The position numbers and the translations under genes are program-made. From NCBI RefSeq assembly GCF_016904945.1, contig NZ_JADIKF010000036.1:155833-219832 (forward strand): a stretch of 64,000 bases of DNA. The letters run 5' to 3'. A model generated the notes under the pieces. It made no database searches and was not told where the DNA came from. It saw only the letters and a list, made by a program, of their open reading frames with translations. Shown in pieces: positions 17,659-26,931 of this stretch (positions are counted from its first letter, which is position 1; every line of letters begins with the position of its first letter). The stretch is from Dyella mobilis (GTDB lineage Bacteria > Pseudomonadota > Gammaproteobacteria > Xanthomonadales > Rhodanobacteraceae).

Positions 17659-18690
17659 CTATTGGAGGCGCCAGGCCAACGTTTCTCCGGCGAGAAAGGG
17701 CACAACGGGCTGACCGCCGACATCCACCACATCAGGCACCTGCCAGGGGCTGCGCGTCAGCGTGACCCTGCCTGGATTGAGGGGTAATCCATAGAAGCGG
17801 GGGCCGTATTCGGAGGCAAAGGCTTCGAGACGGTCGAGCGCACCTTCCTCATCGAACACGTGCGCATACACTTCGAGCGCAACCGGTGCATTGAATATCC
17901 CTGCGCAGCCACAGGCGGATTCCTTCATCGCGCGCGGATGCGGCGCAGAGTCCGTTCCGAGGAAAAATTGGGGCGAGTTGGAAGTCGCCGCTTTGCGCAG
18001 GGCGATGCGATGTCTTTCACGCTTCGCCACGGGCAAGCAGTAAGCATGCGGGCGTAGCCCGCGCTGGAACATCGCGTTGCGATTTATCACCAGGTGATGG
18101 GGCGTGATGGTTGCCGCGACCTGATTGCCGCTCTCCTTGATGAAATCGACCGCATCGGCCGTGGTGATGTGTTCCAGTACGACCTTGAGTCCGGGAAAGT
18201 CCCGTACGATCGAGGTAAGCACCTGCTCAATAAAGACAACCTCGCGATCGAACACATCCACATCTGCATCCGTCACCTCGCCATGGATGAGCAGCGGCAT
18301 GCCGATCCTTTCCATCGTCGCCAGTACCGGATGAATTCGGCGAATGTCGGTTACGCCATGAGCCGCATTCGTGGTGGCGTTTGCCGGATAGAGCTTGCAC
18401 GCGGCAAAGACGCCTCCTGCATAGCCCGCCGCCACTTCATCAGGGTCGATACCGTCGGTCAGATAGCAGGTCATCAACGGGTGGAATGAGCTGCCCGGCG
18501 GAATGACGGCGTTGATCCGATCACGGTATAGGCGAGCGGCCTCCACGGTACACACCGGTGGAACCAGATTCGGCATGACGATGGCGCGTGCGAAGCTGCG
18601 TGCCGTTGCCGCGACGGTCTGCGTGAGCTGAGCGCCATCGCGAAGATGAACGTGCCAATCATCCGGTGTGCGGATCGAAAACGTCGTCAT
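17659..18690 (-). CDS. pyrC: dihydroorotase, class II
   Basis: 343 residues from ATG 18690, close to the 348 of E. coli PyrC. It hydrolyses and cyclises between carbamoyl-aspartate and dihydroorotate in pyrimidine synthesis. The binuclear zinc site is complete: H13 and H15 in HVHLRD, carbamylated lysine K99 in ACKLYPANATTN, H136 in LIHGE, H174 in EHITT and D247 in GTDSAPH. The ATG is used because the frame before it has no family character. It is not in a pyrimidine operon here; the HxlR gene upstream on the same strand overlaps only the non-coding extension. Confidence 0.95.
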   Translation of the reverse strand: MTTFSIRTPDDWHVHLRDGAQLTQTVAATARSFARAIVMPNLVPPVCTVEAARLYRDRINAVIPPGSSFHPLMTCYLTDGIDPDEVAAGYAGGVFAACKLYPANATTNAAHGVTDIRRIHPVLATMERIGMPLLIHGEVTDADVDVFDREVVFIEQVLTSIVRDFPGLKVVLEHITTADAVDFIKESGNQVAATITPHHLVINRNAMFQRGLRPHAYCLPVAKRERHRIALRKAATSNSPQFFLGTDSAPHPRAMKESACGCAGIFNAPVALEVYAHVFDEEGALDRLEAFASEYGPRFYGLPLNPGRVTLTRSPWQVPDVVDVGGQPVVPFLAGETLAWRLQ

Positions 18691-18742
18691 TGATTGCAAA
18701 TCTCTTGATTGATGTCTGTGAAACCGAGAGCAGCTCAGCCGC

Positions 18743-19168
18743 TCATTCTGATGCCGGAAGGTGTGCTTTCCGAAGTTCATCCATAAAGGCTGCGCGCAGT
18801 TCAGGCCCGCCTTCTTTCAAGGTGCGAGCCAGGCCCTGCAACTTGGAAGCGGGCAAATACTCCTCTCCCCATGCCGCCATTTCCAGCAGAAGAGGGACTA
18901 GCGCGATGCCTTTTTCCGTAAGGCTATAAATCGCCTTCTGTTTGTGGGTCGGGTCGTCGGACTTGGTAATGATCCCTTGCTGGACGAGCTTTCGAAGTCG
19001 GTCGGCAAGGATATTCGATGCGACACCTTCCAGGGATTGGGTCAGGAGTTCGCGAAAATGCCTTCGATTGACGAAAACGATGTCGCGGATGACGAGCAAA
19101 GTCCATTGATCGCCAAGCACTTCGAGCGTTTGGTTGATGACGCATTCGGATCTATGACTCGTGCGCAC
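18743..19168 (-). CDS. HxlR-family transcriptional regulator
   Basis: 141 residues from GTG 19168 (preceded by TTGGAATC). The sequence RSECVINQTLEVLGDQWTLLVIRDIVF followed by RHFRELLTQSLEGVASNILADRLRKLVQQGII is the HxlR winged-helix pattern, including a conserved N-terminal cysteine that in some members senses electrophiles or aldehydes. The target genes are unknown; the divergent secreted HAF protein starts 187 bp away, so it or pyrC downstream could be regulated. Confidence 0.88.
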   Translation of the reverse strand: MRTSHRSECVINQTLEVLGDQWTLLVIRDIVFVNRRHFRELLTQSLEGVASNILADRLRKLVQQGIITKSDDPTHKQKAIYSLTEKGIALVPLLLEMAAWGEEYLPASKLQGLARTLKEGGPELRAAFMDELRKAHLPASE

Positions 19169-19354
19169 GCTGATTCCAACTCGAAAGGGAATGCCAGCGC
19201 CATTCTACGACAACAAAACCAGTTGCACTATAAAACCAGTTGTGATATTCAACCATCCGCCATGACGCGAGCGCCATCCAGCCCGCGCTCGCGCGGAAGG
19301 CTGCGTCGTCAGGAACCTGAGGGTTGGGACCGAAACTTCGTGGGAGGCAAAAAC

Positions 19355-20656
19355 ATGAATATGTTCAAGCAGCTGCGCAGTCTCTGGATGCCGAGCGCTA
19401 CGATTTTTGCTCTGACTTGCTTTGGCAATGCCTTCGCCCAGGTGAGCTACCAAGTTACCGATCTGGGCGTTCCGAAGAATGACAATTATTCGATGGTCAT
19501 GTCCGTCAACAGCGAGGGCTGGTCGGAGATCATGGCCGGGAACTTCCTGCCAGGGCAGGGGGATTCGCTATCCGGGGTGCCTCTAAACGGACGCGCACTG
19601 ATAAACGTCGACGGATACTACGTCGATCTCGGCACGCTCGGCGGACCGAACAGCTGGATGAACTTTGGCGAGATCAACGACCTCGCGCAGGTAGTGGGCG
19701 ATTCCGAAACAGCTGTCCCAGACCCGAACGGCGAAGACATCTGCGGATTCGGCACCCACCTTACGTGCCTTCCGTTTCTTTGGCAGCCCTTCCAGATGAG
19801 CGCCCTCCCAACCCTGGGCGGCAATAACGGGGAGGCGAGCGCGATCAATAACCGCGGGCAAATCGTCGGCATGGCAGAAAACGGTGCCATGGACCCCTCG
19901 TGTCAGGCCGGCACCATGAATAATCGGGTTCAGCTGCCGGTGTTGTGGGAAAACGGCAAGGCCAACGCCCTTCCTACGGTGGATAAAGATCCGGACGGCT
20001 TCGCATTTTGGATCAACGATCTTGGTCAAGCCGTAGGCTATTCGGGAAACTGCAGCGGCCCCATTCACGGCATCGTGTGGGAAAACCGCACGGCGTCTGC
20101 GCTTCCCGACCTCGGAACCGGCGGCTTCGGCGAGAACATCAACAACCAGGGCCAGATTGTTGGAACAGTCGGCAGTGCTGACGGCACCACCCAGACTGGC
20201 TCGATTTGGCAGATTGCCAAAGGCACAGGCACCCCAAAACTCACCACGGTGCTCGGACTGCTGCCGGGAGACGCCGCTGGCATAGCTTTCGGTAACAACA
20301 TCGAGGGCCAGGTAGTGGGAGGCGAGTGGAACGCCAACGGCTACTGGTCGCATGCCTTCATCTGGCAGAGCGGCGTGATGACCGACCTCAACACACAGTT
20401 CCCCGCCAGTTCCAGCTTGTTCGCGACCTTCGCCGCCAAGATCAACAACCGCGGACAAATCGGCGGCATGGCCATCGTTTGCAGCGGGCCGCACCAGGGC
20501 GAAATGCACGCCTTTCTGGCAACCCCTGTGCAGCAAAGCGCGGGTGAGTCGATTGCACAAGCCGCGCCCAATTGCCTGCAATCCAATTTTCCCGCAGCGG
20601 ACGCGGTTACACGACTTTTGAAGAAAACCGCACCTGGCGGTCGATTTGTGCGTTAA
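19355..20656 (+). CDS. secreted HAF-repeat protein
   Basis: 433 residues from ATG 19355 (GGGAGG upstream), with a signal peptide ending around GNAFAQ. The body consists of repeats of the form INDLGQAVGYS or INNRGQIVGM followed by an F/LWQ or LWENG strand, with LGTLGGPNSW and LPTLGGNNGEASA blocks. This is the HAF extracellular repeat pattern, expected to fold as a beta-propeller. The function of such proteins is not known. It is closed by a strong terminator about 135 bp downstream. A second, related protein is encoded at 24816. Confidence 0.82.
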   Translation: MNMFKQLRSLWMPSATIFALTCFGNAFAQVSYQVTDLGVPKNDNYSMVMSVNSEGWSEIMAGNFLPGQGDSLSGVPLNGRALINVDGYYVDLGTLGGPNSWMNFGEINDLAQVVGDSETAVPDPNGEDICGFGTHLTCLPFLWQPFQMSALPTLGGNNGEASAINNRGQIVGMAENGAMDPSCQAGTMNNRVQLPVLWENGKANALPTVDKDPDGFAFWINDLGQAVGYSGNCSGPIHGIVWENRTASALPDLGTGGFGENINNQGQIVGTVGSADGTTQTGSIWQIAKGTGTPKLTTVLGLLPGDAAGIAFGNNIEGQVVGGEWNANGYWSHAFIWQSGVMTDLNTQFPASSSLFATFAAKINNRGQIGGMAIVCSGPHQGEMHAFLATPVQQSAGESIAQAAPNCLQSNFPAADAVTRLLKKTAPGGRFVR

Positions 20657-21227
20657 CGAGCGTTTTCGAAGCGCAGTGGACCACCTCGGGAAGTTCGGAG
20701 GCTGCTTGGTGCATATCCGATCGGCACCGGCAGCCTTCGATGGCTGAGCCAGTCCGCCCAGGCCAACAGCGCTGCCCGGCGCAAAACGAAAAAGCCCCGA
20801 CAGGGTCGGGGCTTTTGACACATCCTGTGCATGATGCCTCACTCGTCAAATCACTACATCCTGTGGTGACTGACATCCTTGTCGCCAGCCGATACGTCGG
20901 CCTGGACTTACGAGGCATGGCGCTATTCTCTATAACCGCAGGCGACTGGGCTATCAGGCGCCTCCTCTTTGTTATGTAGGCGGATTCCTACAAGCAGCCC
21001 AACCAAAACCCTGGCGCAGCTTGCGGTGCCGTTGGCGACGGAGGTGCAAATCCAGATGCCGCCCCCCAACCTGGTTACGGAGGCGCTGGAGCGCCATTTG
21101 CGCTACCCACACAGCGGGGAGGATCGCCTGGGTAAGCCATGCGCAAAGCCATTGTCGCAGTCTCACTAAATTGAGCTGCTGAAGCTATGTCATTTAAAAA
21201 TCAATGAGTTGAAAAATTTTCCGCCGC
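20657..21227. other. intergenic region between convergent genes
   Basis: It contains the terminator at 20790-20816 and no convincing gene. A short Gly/Pro-rich plus-strand reading around 21000-21135 lacks a start and ribosome site. Confidence 0.4.
20790..20816. terminator. bidirectional rho-independent terminator
   Basis: A perfect 12-bp stem AAAAGCCCCGAC/GTCGGGGCTTTT around a 3-base loop between convergent genes, so it can stop transcription on both strands. Confidence 0.92.
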
Positions 21228-24068
21228 TTACTGCCTGCTCGAGCGCGAGTGCGTTCGATTCAGAGGGGTTTCGCGGTTATCCGCGAGTATGTGGACCGTC
21301 GCATCGCACTCGCCATTCTTCTCTCCGCCCATTCCTGCGAGCAATCTCTCTGCCTCTGTGCGGAGGCGGTCGGCTGCAGATCGATCCCCCAACAAAGCTT
21401 CCGTGCCAGCAAGGTCGGCATCGATGTGCGCGATGAGCGAAGCCGGCTTCGGCGCAATCAGATTGGCCGCCGTGAGCGCGCTTTTAAATTCCCGCTTTGC
21501 TTCCGTGCTGCGACCGACCAACCCGAGCGTTTCACCGTACAGAACACGCGCCCTGATTGCGTTTTCCGAGCTTTGCTCCGCAAGTGCGTCATACATCGCG
21601 ACAGCTTCGCCAGCGAAGGTGACGGCGCGTTCGCGGGCGCCGCGTGCTGCGGCAATCTCGGCCTCGACGGTAAGCGCGAAGGCGATATCCGGATGCGCCT
21701 CACGATGGTTTCGCCTTGATTCCGCAAGTGCCTGATTGGCAGCCAGTTCGGCATCGCCGATGCGCCCGCGCGCCACGAGAATTTCCGCCAAGCTCGCGCT
21801 ATCGAGGCTTTGACCGTTATCGCCATAGTCCTCGCCAAGGAGACGCTGCTTCTGGTTGATGGCATCGCGGAGGTCTGTTTCCGCATCGGGGTAAGAACCC
21901 TCGCTAAAGCGGACATGCGCCAGATGGCCGAGTGTTATGGCTTCGCCGAGCGACGGCGTCGCTGCGAGCTTTCTATCCATTTCCAGTGATTTTTCATAGA
22001 ACGCGCCTGCCTCCGCGAATTTGCCTTCGCGCACGAGGATATTCGCAAGATTGTTGAGGTCGCCGGCGACGTGGGCATTGGGGCCTGTGTATGCGCTTTC
22101 GTCGATGTCGAGGGCGGAACGCATGAGCACTTCGCTCTCGGCATAGCGGCCGAGTGGAAGCAGTGCCGTTGTAAGGAGCGTCATTGCATCAGCGACTTGC
22201 GGGTGCCCGGCACCAAATAGAGCGCGTTTGCGCGCGAGCGCTTCCCGCAGCAATGGCTCGGCCTGGCCGGGGTGGCCGGCGTCCATCCATATCCAGCCAA
22301 GGTTCGTTATGGCTTCGGTCAGCGCGTCACTGTCATCCGGAAGGATGCGATGCGCGAGCGCGACAGAAGTCGTGCCAATATCGATGGCCTTTTTTGACTC
22401 GCCCAGGCGCTCATCAAGGCCGGCAAGCCATGCAAGAGCCTGCACTTCTTCAGGCGAATTGCGGTTTGGCCCCGATTGAAACGCTTCGATGGCGTTCTGC
22501 AAACGCAATCTGCCGCTGCGAACGTGACCAAGCTCATCGGCTTCTTCCGCGAGCAGATATTCGACGTGCAAGGTGCGCCTGTCGGTAGCTCCAAACTGGG
22601 TTTGCGCCAGTGACGCCGCCTCTTCGAGCGGTTGTTGTGCACGATCCGCGTGACCACTGCGGCGCTCGAGGTCACCGATCAACGCGAGAATTTCAACGTG
22701 AAGCGCGGGTTGTTTTGCGAAATCTCGATCAGCGCGATCCCGGCCTTGCGCCAGCAGGACCTCCGCACTGGCTTCTTCTCCACGCGACACATTGTCGAAC
22801 AGGCCCTCCATGAATGATTTGAGCGCATCCTCGCGCTGCACCTCACTTTTGGCCGCGAGTGCTTGCGCCTGTGCATCCTTGGCGGCATGGCGTGCCAAAT
22901 GTGATTCGTATAAGCCGGCTGCTGTTGTGCCGGCGAGCAGCACTACCGCGACCATACTGGCCGAGACAGCCAGAGCATGCCGTTTTGTGAAAGTGAGCGT
23001 GCGATACGCAAAGGTATCCGCCCGGGCATGCAGCGGTTTGCCATCGAGGTAGCGCTCGACATCCTCACGCAGCGCTGCTGCGCTCGCATAGCGACGAATA
23101 GGGTCCGGCCGTATCGCTTCGTGCACGATCGCGTGGAGGTCGACACCCAGGCGTTGCCGCAACTGTCCATCGTCGAACACCGACGTCGCCGCACCGACGT
23201 ATTGATCAAGCCTGCGTGGCTGGAGACCGGATAGAAGTTCCGCCAGCAAAACACCGAGTGCGTATACATCTACCGAGGTTGTCGTAGCGTCGCCGATAAT
23301 TTGCTCCGGCGCCGCATATGCGCGCGTCAGGCGGCGTGCTTCAGTGCGTGTCTGCGCACCCTCACCGTCGCCGACGAGGAGCTTGGCGATGCCGAAATCG
23401 ACGAGCTTTACGCAGCCATCCTCGTCAATGAGCACGTTGCTTGGCTTGAGATCGCGATGCACGATCAAGCTGCGATGTGCGTGCTCGACGGCCTTGGACA
23501 CGTCTATAAACAGCGCAAGGCGTCCTCGCACGTCGATACCGTACTTCTCGCAATGTTGGACAAGGTTGCCGCCCGCAACAAATTCCAGTGCCAGAAACGG
23601 CGTGCCGGTCGGCGAGAACCCCGCGTCGAGCAATTGGGAAATGTGTGGATGCTGAAGTCGCACGAGAATGCTCTGTTCATGAAGAAAGCGCCGACGCTCT
23701 TCGACATCGTGAACATCGATACGTAACAGTTTGATGGCGACCTTCTGGGGGCCGCCCGGCAGTTCACGCTCCGCCTCGAATACGCTGGCCATGCCGCCGG
23801 CCCCCACGAACCGAAGCAGGCGGTAACCTGGAATGGTAGGCAGCTTATCGGCCGCGCGGCGGTCCGGCGTCGACATCCATTGCGACATGCCGCGCTCAAG
23901 AGCCTCCGCTACGGGCACGTGATTTAGGGCCTGCGTAACGAGTACCCGGAGTGCCGCGTCTTCGCAGTTTCGACGCAACCAATCGGCCTGCTCGGTAGCG
24001 GGCAACTCCAATAGACGGTCGAGCAGCGGCTCGGCCTCGTGCCATCGTTGGATAAAATCGACGCTCAT
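21228..24068 (-). CDS. receptor-like serine/threonine kinase with TPR repeats
   Basis: 946 residues. The kinase domain (about 82-345) has the glycine loop GAGGMASV at 89-96, lysine K113 in VAIKLL, HRDLKPSN with D206, DFG with D224 and APE at about 254-256, so it should be active. One membrane helix follows at 366-387. The outer half is built of tetratricopeptide repeats (for example ITNLGWIWMDAGHPGQAEPLLREALARK and AGDLNNLANILVREGKFAEAGAFYEKSL). This is the Hanks-type kinase-TPR design found beside ECF sigma factors. The sigma factor gene lies 63 bp upstream on the same strand, so the kinase probably acts in the same signalling unit. Confidence 0.93.
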   Translation of the reverse strand: MSVDFIQRWHEAEPLLDRLLELPATEQADWLRRNCEDAALRVLVTQALNHVPVAEALERGMSQWMSTPDRRAADKLPTIPGYRLLRFVGAGGMASVFEAERELPGGPQKVAIKLLRIDVHDVEERRRFLHEQSILVRLQHPHISQLLDAGFSPTGTPFLALEFVAGGNLVQHCEKYGIDVRGRLALFIDVSKAVEHAHRSLIVHRDLKPSNVLIDEDGCVKLVDFGIAKLLVGDGEGAQTRTEARRLTRAYAAPEQIIGDATTTSVDVYALGVLLAELLSGLQPRRLDQYVGAATSVFDDGQLRQRLGVDLHAIVHEAIRPDPIRRYASAAALREDVERYLDGKPLHARADTFAYRTLTFTKRHALAVSASMVAVVLLAGTTAAGLYESHLARHAAKDAQAQALAAKSEVQREDALKSFMEGLFDNVSRGEEASAEVLLAQGRDRADRDFAKQPALHVEILALIGDLERRSGHADRAQQPLEEAASLAQTQFGATDRRTLHVEYLLAEEADELGHVRSGRLRLQNAIEAFQSGPNRNSPEEVQALAWLAGLDERLGESKKAIDIGTTSVALAHRILPDDSDALTEAITNLGWIWMDAGHPGQAEPLLREALARKRALFGAGHPQVADAMTLLTTALLPLGRYAESEVLMRSALDIDESAYTGPNAHVAGDLNNLANILVREGKFAEAGAFYEKSLEMDRKLAATPSLGEAITLGHLAHVRFSEGSYPDAETDLRDAINQKQRLLGEDYGDNGQSLDSASLAEILVARGRIGDAELAANQALAESRRNHREAHPDIAFALTVEAEIAAARGARERAVTFAGEAVAMYDALAEQSSENAIRARVLYGETLGLVGRSTEAKREFKSALTAANLIAPKPASLIAHIDADLAGTEALLGDRSAADRLRTEAERLLAGMGGEKNGECDATVHILADNRETPLNRTHSRSSRQ

Positions 24069-24131
24069 CGGCAGCTTGGGGTCGGTTACGTGACTATATA
24101 GCGCAGTCGCGTGGCTATTACCGACATGACC

Positions 24132-24668
24132 TCACGTTTCCGGAGCCAGGCAGGCTGCCAGAAACGTGCGCGCCTTCAACCAGTCACGTTCGACAGTGCG
24201 TGCATTGACGCCGATGGTGTCGGCAATTTCCGGGCTCGAAAGCTCGGCGAACAATCGCAGCTCGGCAACTCGAGCAAGGCGCTCGTCCAACGCCGCGAGC
24301 TTTGTCAAAGCCTCGTCGAGCGCCAACACGTCAATGATGTTCGATTGCGCCACTCCCTCCGTCATCGCGGGCGCCTGGCGTTTCTGGGCCATCTTCCGCC
24401 TTGCACGGTCGATCAGGAGATGACGCATCGTGCGGCTCATGTACGCATACAGGTGTGCTTGATCCGCGAAGGCGATACCGCTGCCGTCGAGCAGCTTCAG
24501 GCAGGCCTCGTTGACCAACGCGGTCGTCTGGAGCGTATGTGCGGCTTCGTACGACCGTTGCCGGTGCGCAAGCTGCCGCAGCGTGGCATAGACCTGCGGG
24601 ATCAACGCATCCAGTGCTACCGGATCGCCATCCGCAAGAATTTCGCTCATTCGAGGCTTGGTGGTCAT
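24132..24668 (-). CDS. ECF-type RNA polymerase sigma factor
   Basis: 178 residues from ATG 24668; the extension to 24791 is not sigma-like. Region 2 is seen in LYAYMSRTMRHLLIDRARRKMAQKR and region 4 in LDERLARVAELRLFAELSSPEIADTIGVNARTVERDWLKAR. The pattern LVNEACLKLLDG and the RTMRHLLID segment fit the ECF-like group (TIGR02999) that is encoded next to serine/threonine kinases instead of an anti-sigma factor. Control is therefore likely by phosphorylation through the adjacent kinase rather than by sequestration. Confidence 0.92.
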   Translation of the reverse strand: MTTKPRMSEILADGDPVALDALIPQVYATLRQLAHRQRSYEAAHTLQTTALVNEACLKLLDGSGIAFADQAHLYAYMSRTMRHLLIDRARRKMAQKRQAPAMTEGVAQSNIIDVLALDEALTKLAALDERLARVAELRLFAELSSPEIADTIGVNARTVERDWLKARTFLAACLAPET

Positions 24669-24815
24669 GGACGCGATAGGCCTGTTGCCAGGAAATGGTC
24701 CGACCGTGTCGGAAGAGGCGAGCCATTTGCGCTGTAAGGAGGGATGGCGCCATTCCAGGCGACCGCAAGTTGTTGACGCGCCATCGCCCATCTCCTCAAA
24801 ACAAGGATTGAAGTC

Positions 24816-25841
24816 ATGTCAAGCCATCACTCTTCACGCAGCCGGCTCATCGTGGCGGCTGGTCTGTTCACCCTGGTCGTTGCCGGGTCCGGCAGCGTTG
24901 CGGCCAGCCCCGGGACCGATGCAACCCCCTCCGCACTCACCCCGATAGCGGCTGCCTGCGCCAACGCCCATGCCCGCATACAGGGTATCACCGCGACGAC
25001 TCCCTGCCGGCATGGTATACCCGCCGCGAATTTAGCGAGTGGCCCGGGGACTTACAGCTATCAGACGATCGACTACCCCGGCGCCTCGCAGACGACCTTT
25101 TGGGGAATCAACGATCTGGACGAACTGAGTGGGCAATACTCGGTGGGCAGTGGCGTAGCCCACGCCATGGTTTATCGCCATGGACGCTTTGAGCCGCTGG
25201 ATCCCTCGGTACTGGGCACCTATTTCAGCGCTTCCGGAGGGCCCACCGACCTCGGCACGACGTTTGGTGGCTATGCCGATGAAACGGGGCTGCAGCACGG
25301 CTTCCAGATTCAGCACGGACAGTTCTCCACCGTCGACTTTCCGGGTCACCTCAACTCGAACGTGGATCAAGTCAACCTGTTCGGAGCGATAGCCGGCGTG
25401 TACTGGGATGCCGACGGAGCCTTCCACGGCGTACTTCGTGAGGGAACGGGCCACGACACACCCATCGACGTAGCCGGCGCGCGCGAAACCTATCCCCTTG
25501 GCATCAACGACGAAGGCGAGATGGTCGGCTATTGGGATACGAATCCAGCCCAGACACACGGCTTCTATCGCAGTGCAGATGGGCAGTTCTCGACCATTGA
25601 CGTGCCGGGCGCTGCAGCCACGGTCATCTTCGAGATCAACGATGCAGGGCAGGCCGTTGGCTATTACATAGACGCTTCCGGTAATACCCACGGTTTCATT
25701 GAAGCGCGAGGGCAATTTCAGAGCCTGGACATGCCCGGAGCGGCAGCAACCCTTGCGACTGCCATCAACAATCTCGGCGTGATCGCAGGGGAGTATTTTG
25801 ACAATGCCGGCATGAGCCATGGGTTCGTTGCCACGCCCTAG
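24816..25841 (+). CDS. secreted HAF-like beta-propeller repeat protein
   Basis: 341 residues with a signal peptide (LIVAAGLFTLVVAGSGSVAAS). From about residue 80 it contains repeats of the form INDxGxxVGYYxDxxGxTHGFxxxxGxFxxxDxPGA, roughly 45 residues each, as in HAF-type extracellular repeat proteins. It is divergent from the ECF sigma factor gene, with 147 bp between them, so it may be a target of that sigma factor. Its role is unknown. Confidence 0.78.
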   Translation: MSSHHSSRSRLIVAAGLFTLVVAGSGSVAASPGTDATPSALTPIAAACANAHARIQGITATTPCRHGIPAANLASGPGTYSYQTIDYPGASQTTFWGINDLDELSGQYSVGSGVAHAMVYRHGRFEPLDPSVLGTYFSASGGPTDLGTTFGGYADETGLQHGFQIQHGQFSTVDFPGHLNSNVDQVNLFGAIAGVYWDADGAFHGVLREGTGHDTPIDVAGARETYPLGINDEGEMVGYWDTNPAQTHGFYRSADGQFSTIDVPGAAATVIFEINDAGQAVGYYIDASGNTHGFIEARGQFQSLDMPGAAATLATAINNLGVIAGEYFDNAGMSHGFVATP

Positions 25842-25867
25842 CTCATCCCGTCTTGAAATCAACTCAT

Positions 25868-25904
25868 GCATCTACCTCCTGCAAAGACAGGGGGAGGTAG
25901 ATGC
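25868..25904. terminator. stem-loop after the HAF-like gene
   Basis: A perfect 12-bp stem GCATCTACCTCC/GGAGGTAGATGC around a 13-base loop. There is no U tract after it, so it may be a weak terminator or an mRNA-stabilising hairpin. Confidence 0.55.
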
Positions 25905-26124
25905 GATTGCCTCGTGGCGCAGGCGTCGCAGGGAAGCCGCGGCATCCGTCCGGCGGGCATGGGATCAGGCTACTAGCCCCACCGAACCCACCGCCTGATT
26001 GGCTACGTGTTTCCGGCGCAGGTCAGGAAGGCCACGCGGATCACTTCGCGCACCGGGGGCGGCGATGGTTGCAGACCGGTTTGGTTAGCTCTCGTTGCAA
26101 ACAGGGCGCAGCTCAATGCGAGGT

Positions 26125-26931
26125 TTAGACCAGCACTACATTCACGCCAGCGTCGCGCAGGGCATCGACCATGTCGGACGGAGCGCTGTGATCGGTGATG
26201 ACTTTGTGCAGGCCATGCACAGGTGTAATGACGGACAAACTGCGTTGGCCTAGCTTGCTGGCATCGAACACTGCAATCGTCTCGCGAGATACGCGAATCA
26301 TCAACGCATTGAGCGACGCTTCCAAGGGTTCGGGGGTGGTGACGCCAACTGCTGGATCGATACCGTCCACACCGAGGAATAGCCGGTCGGCGTAGATGCG
26401 AGAGAGAATTTGTTCGGCATCCGGACCAACCAGCGAATAAGACGAATGCCGCAGTAGGCCGCCCAGCATCACCACGCGGATATTGGGTAGTCCGGAAAGT
26501 TCCATGGCTATATTCAGTGCATTGGTCACCACGGTCAGCGATTCAAACCTCATTTGCCGAATCTGCCGGGCAATCTCCACGGTCGTAGAGCCGGAATCGA
26601 GAATGATGGTCTCGCCATTCTGGATGATCCTGGCTGCGGCTTGACCAATGTGCAGCTTTTGCGAATGTGAGCGGTGTTCTTTAATGTTTAGCGGAATATC
26701 GTTGACGGCTGTCTGCATGATGGGCAACGCGCCGCCATGCGAACGCGCGATCATGGCATTGCGCGACAACGACTCCAGATCGTTGCGTATGGTGACAGCC
26801 GAAGCGCCGAAAAGATGGGCCAGTTCTTCAACGGTGGCCCTGCCATGACGCTCAATGTATTCAACGATCAGGCGTCGACGCTCCTCCACGAGAAGGCGTT
26901 GGGGAGGAGCCGTTGTGTGGTCTTCACTCAT
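26125..26931 (-). CDS. DeoR/GlpR-family transcriptional regulator
   Basis: 268 residues. N-terminal helix-turn-helix RRLIVEYIERHGRATVEELAHLFGASAVTIRNDLESL, then the sugar-phosphate-binding DeoR C-terminal domain with ILDSGSTTVEIARQI, VTNALNIAMEL and LGVDGIDPAVGVTTPEPLEA. These proteins repress sugar-use genes and release DNA on binding a sugar phosphate. The neighbouring TonB receptor, glycan-enzyme candidate and DUF5107 protein, all divergent from this gene, are the likely regulon. Confidence 0.93.
   Translation of the reverse strand: MSEDHTTAPPQRLLVEERRRLIVEYIERHGRATVEELAHLFGASAVTIRNDLESLSRNAMIARSHGGALPIMQTAVNDIPLNIKEHRSHSQKLHIGQAAARIIQNGETIILDSGSTTVEIARQIRQMRFESLTVVTNALNIAMELSGLPNIRVVMLGGLLRHSSYSLVGPDAEQILSRIYADRLFLGVDGIDPAVGVTTPEPLEASLNALMIRVSRETIAVFDASKLGQRSLSVITPVHGLHKVITDHSAPSDMVDALRDAGVNVVLV

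Noticed and set aside
19583..20842. 419-residue minus-strand open frame
   Set aside because: Antisense to the HAF protein and crossing the terminator at 20790.
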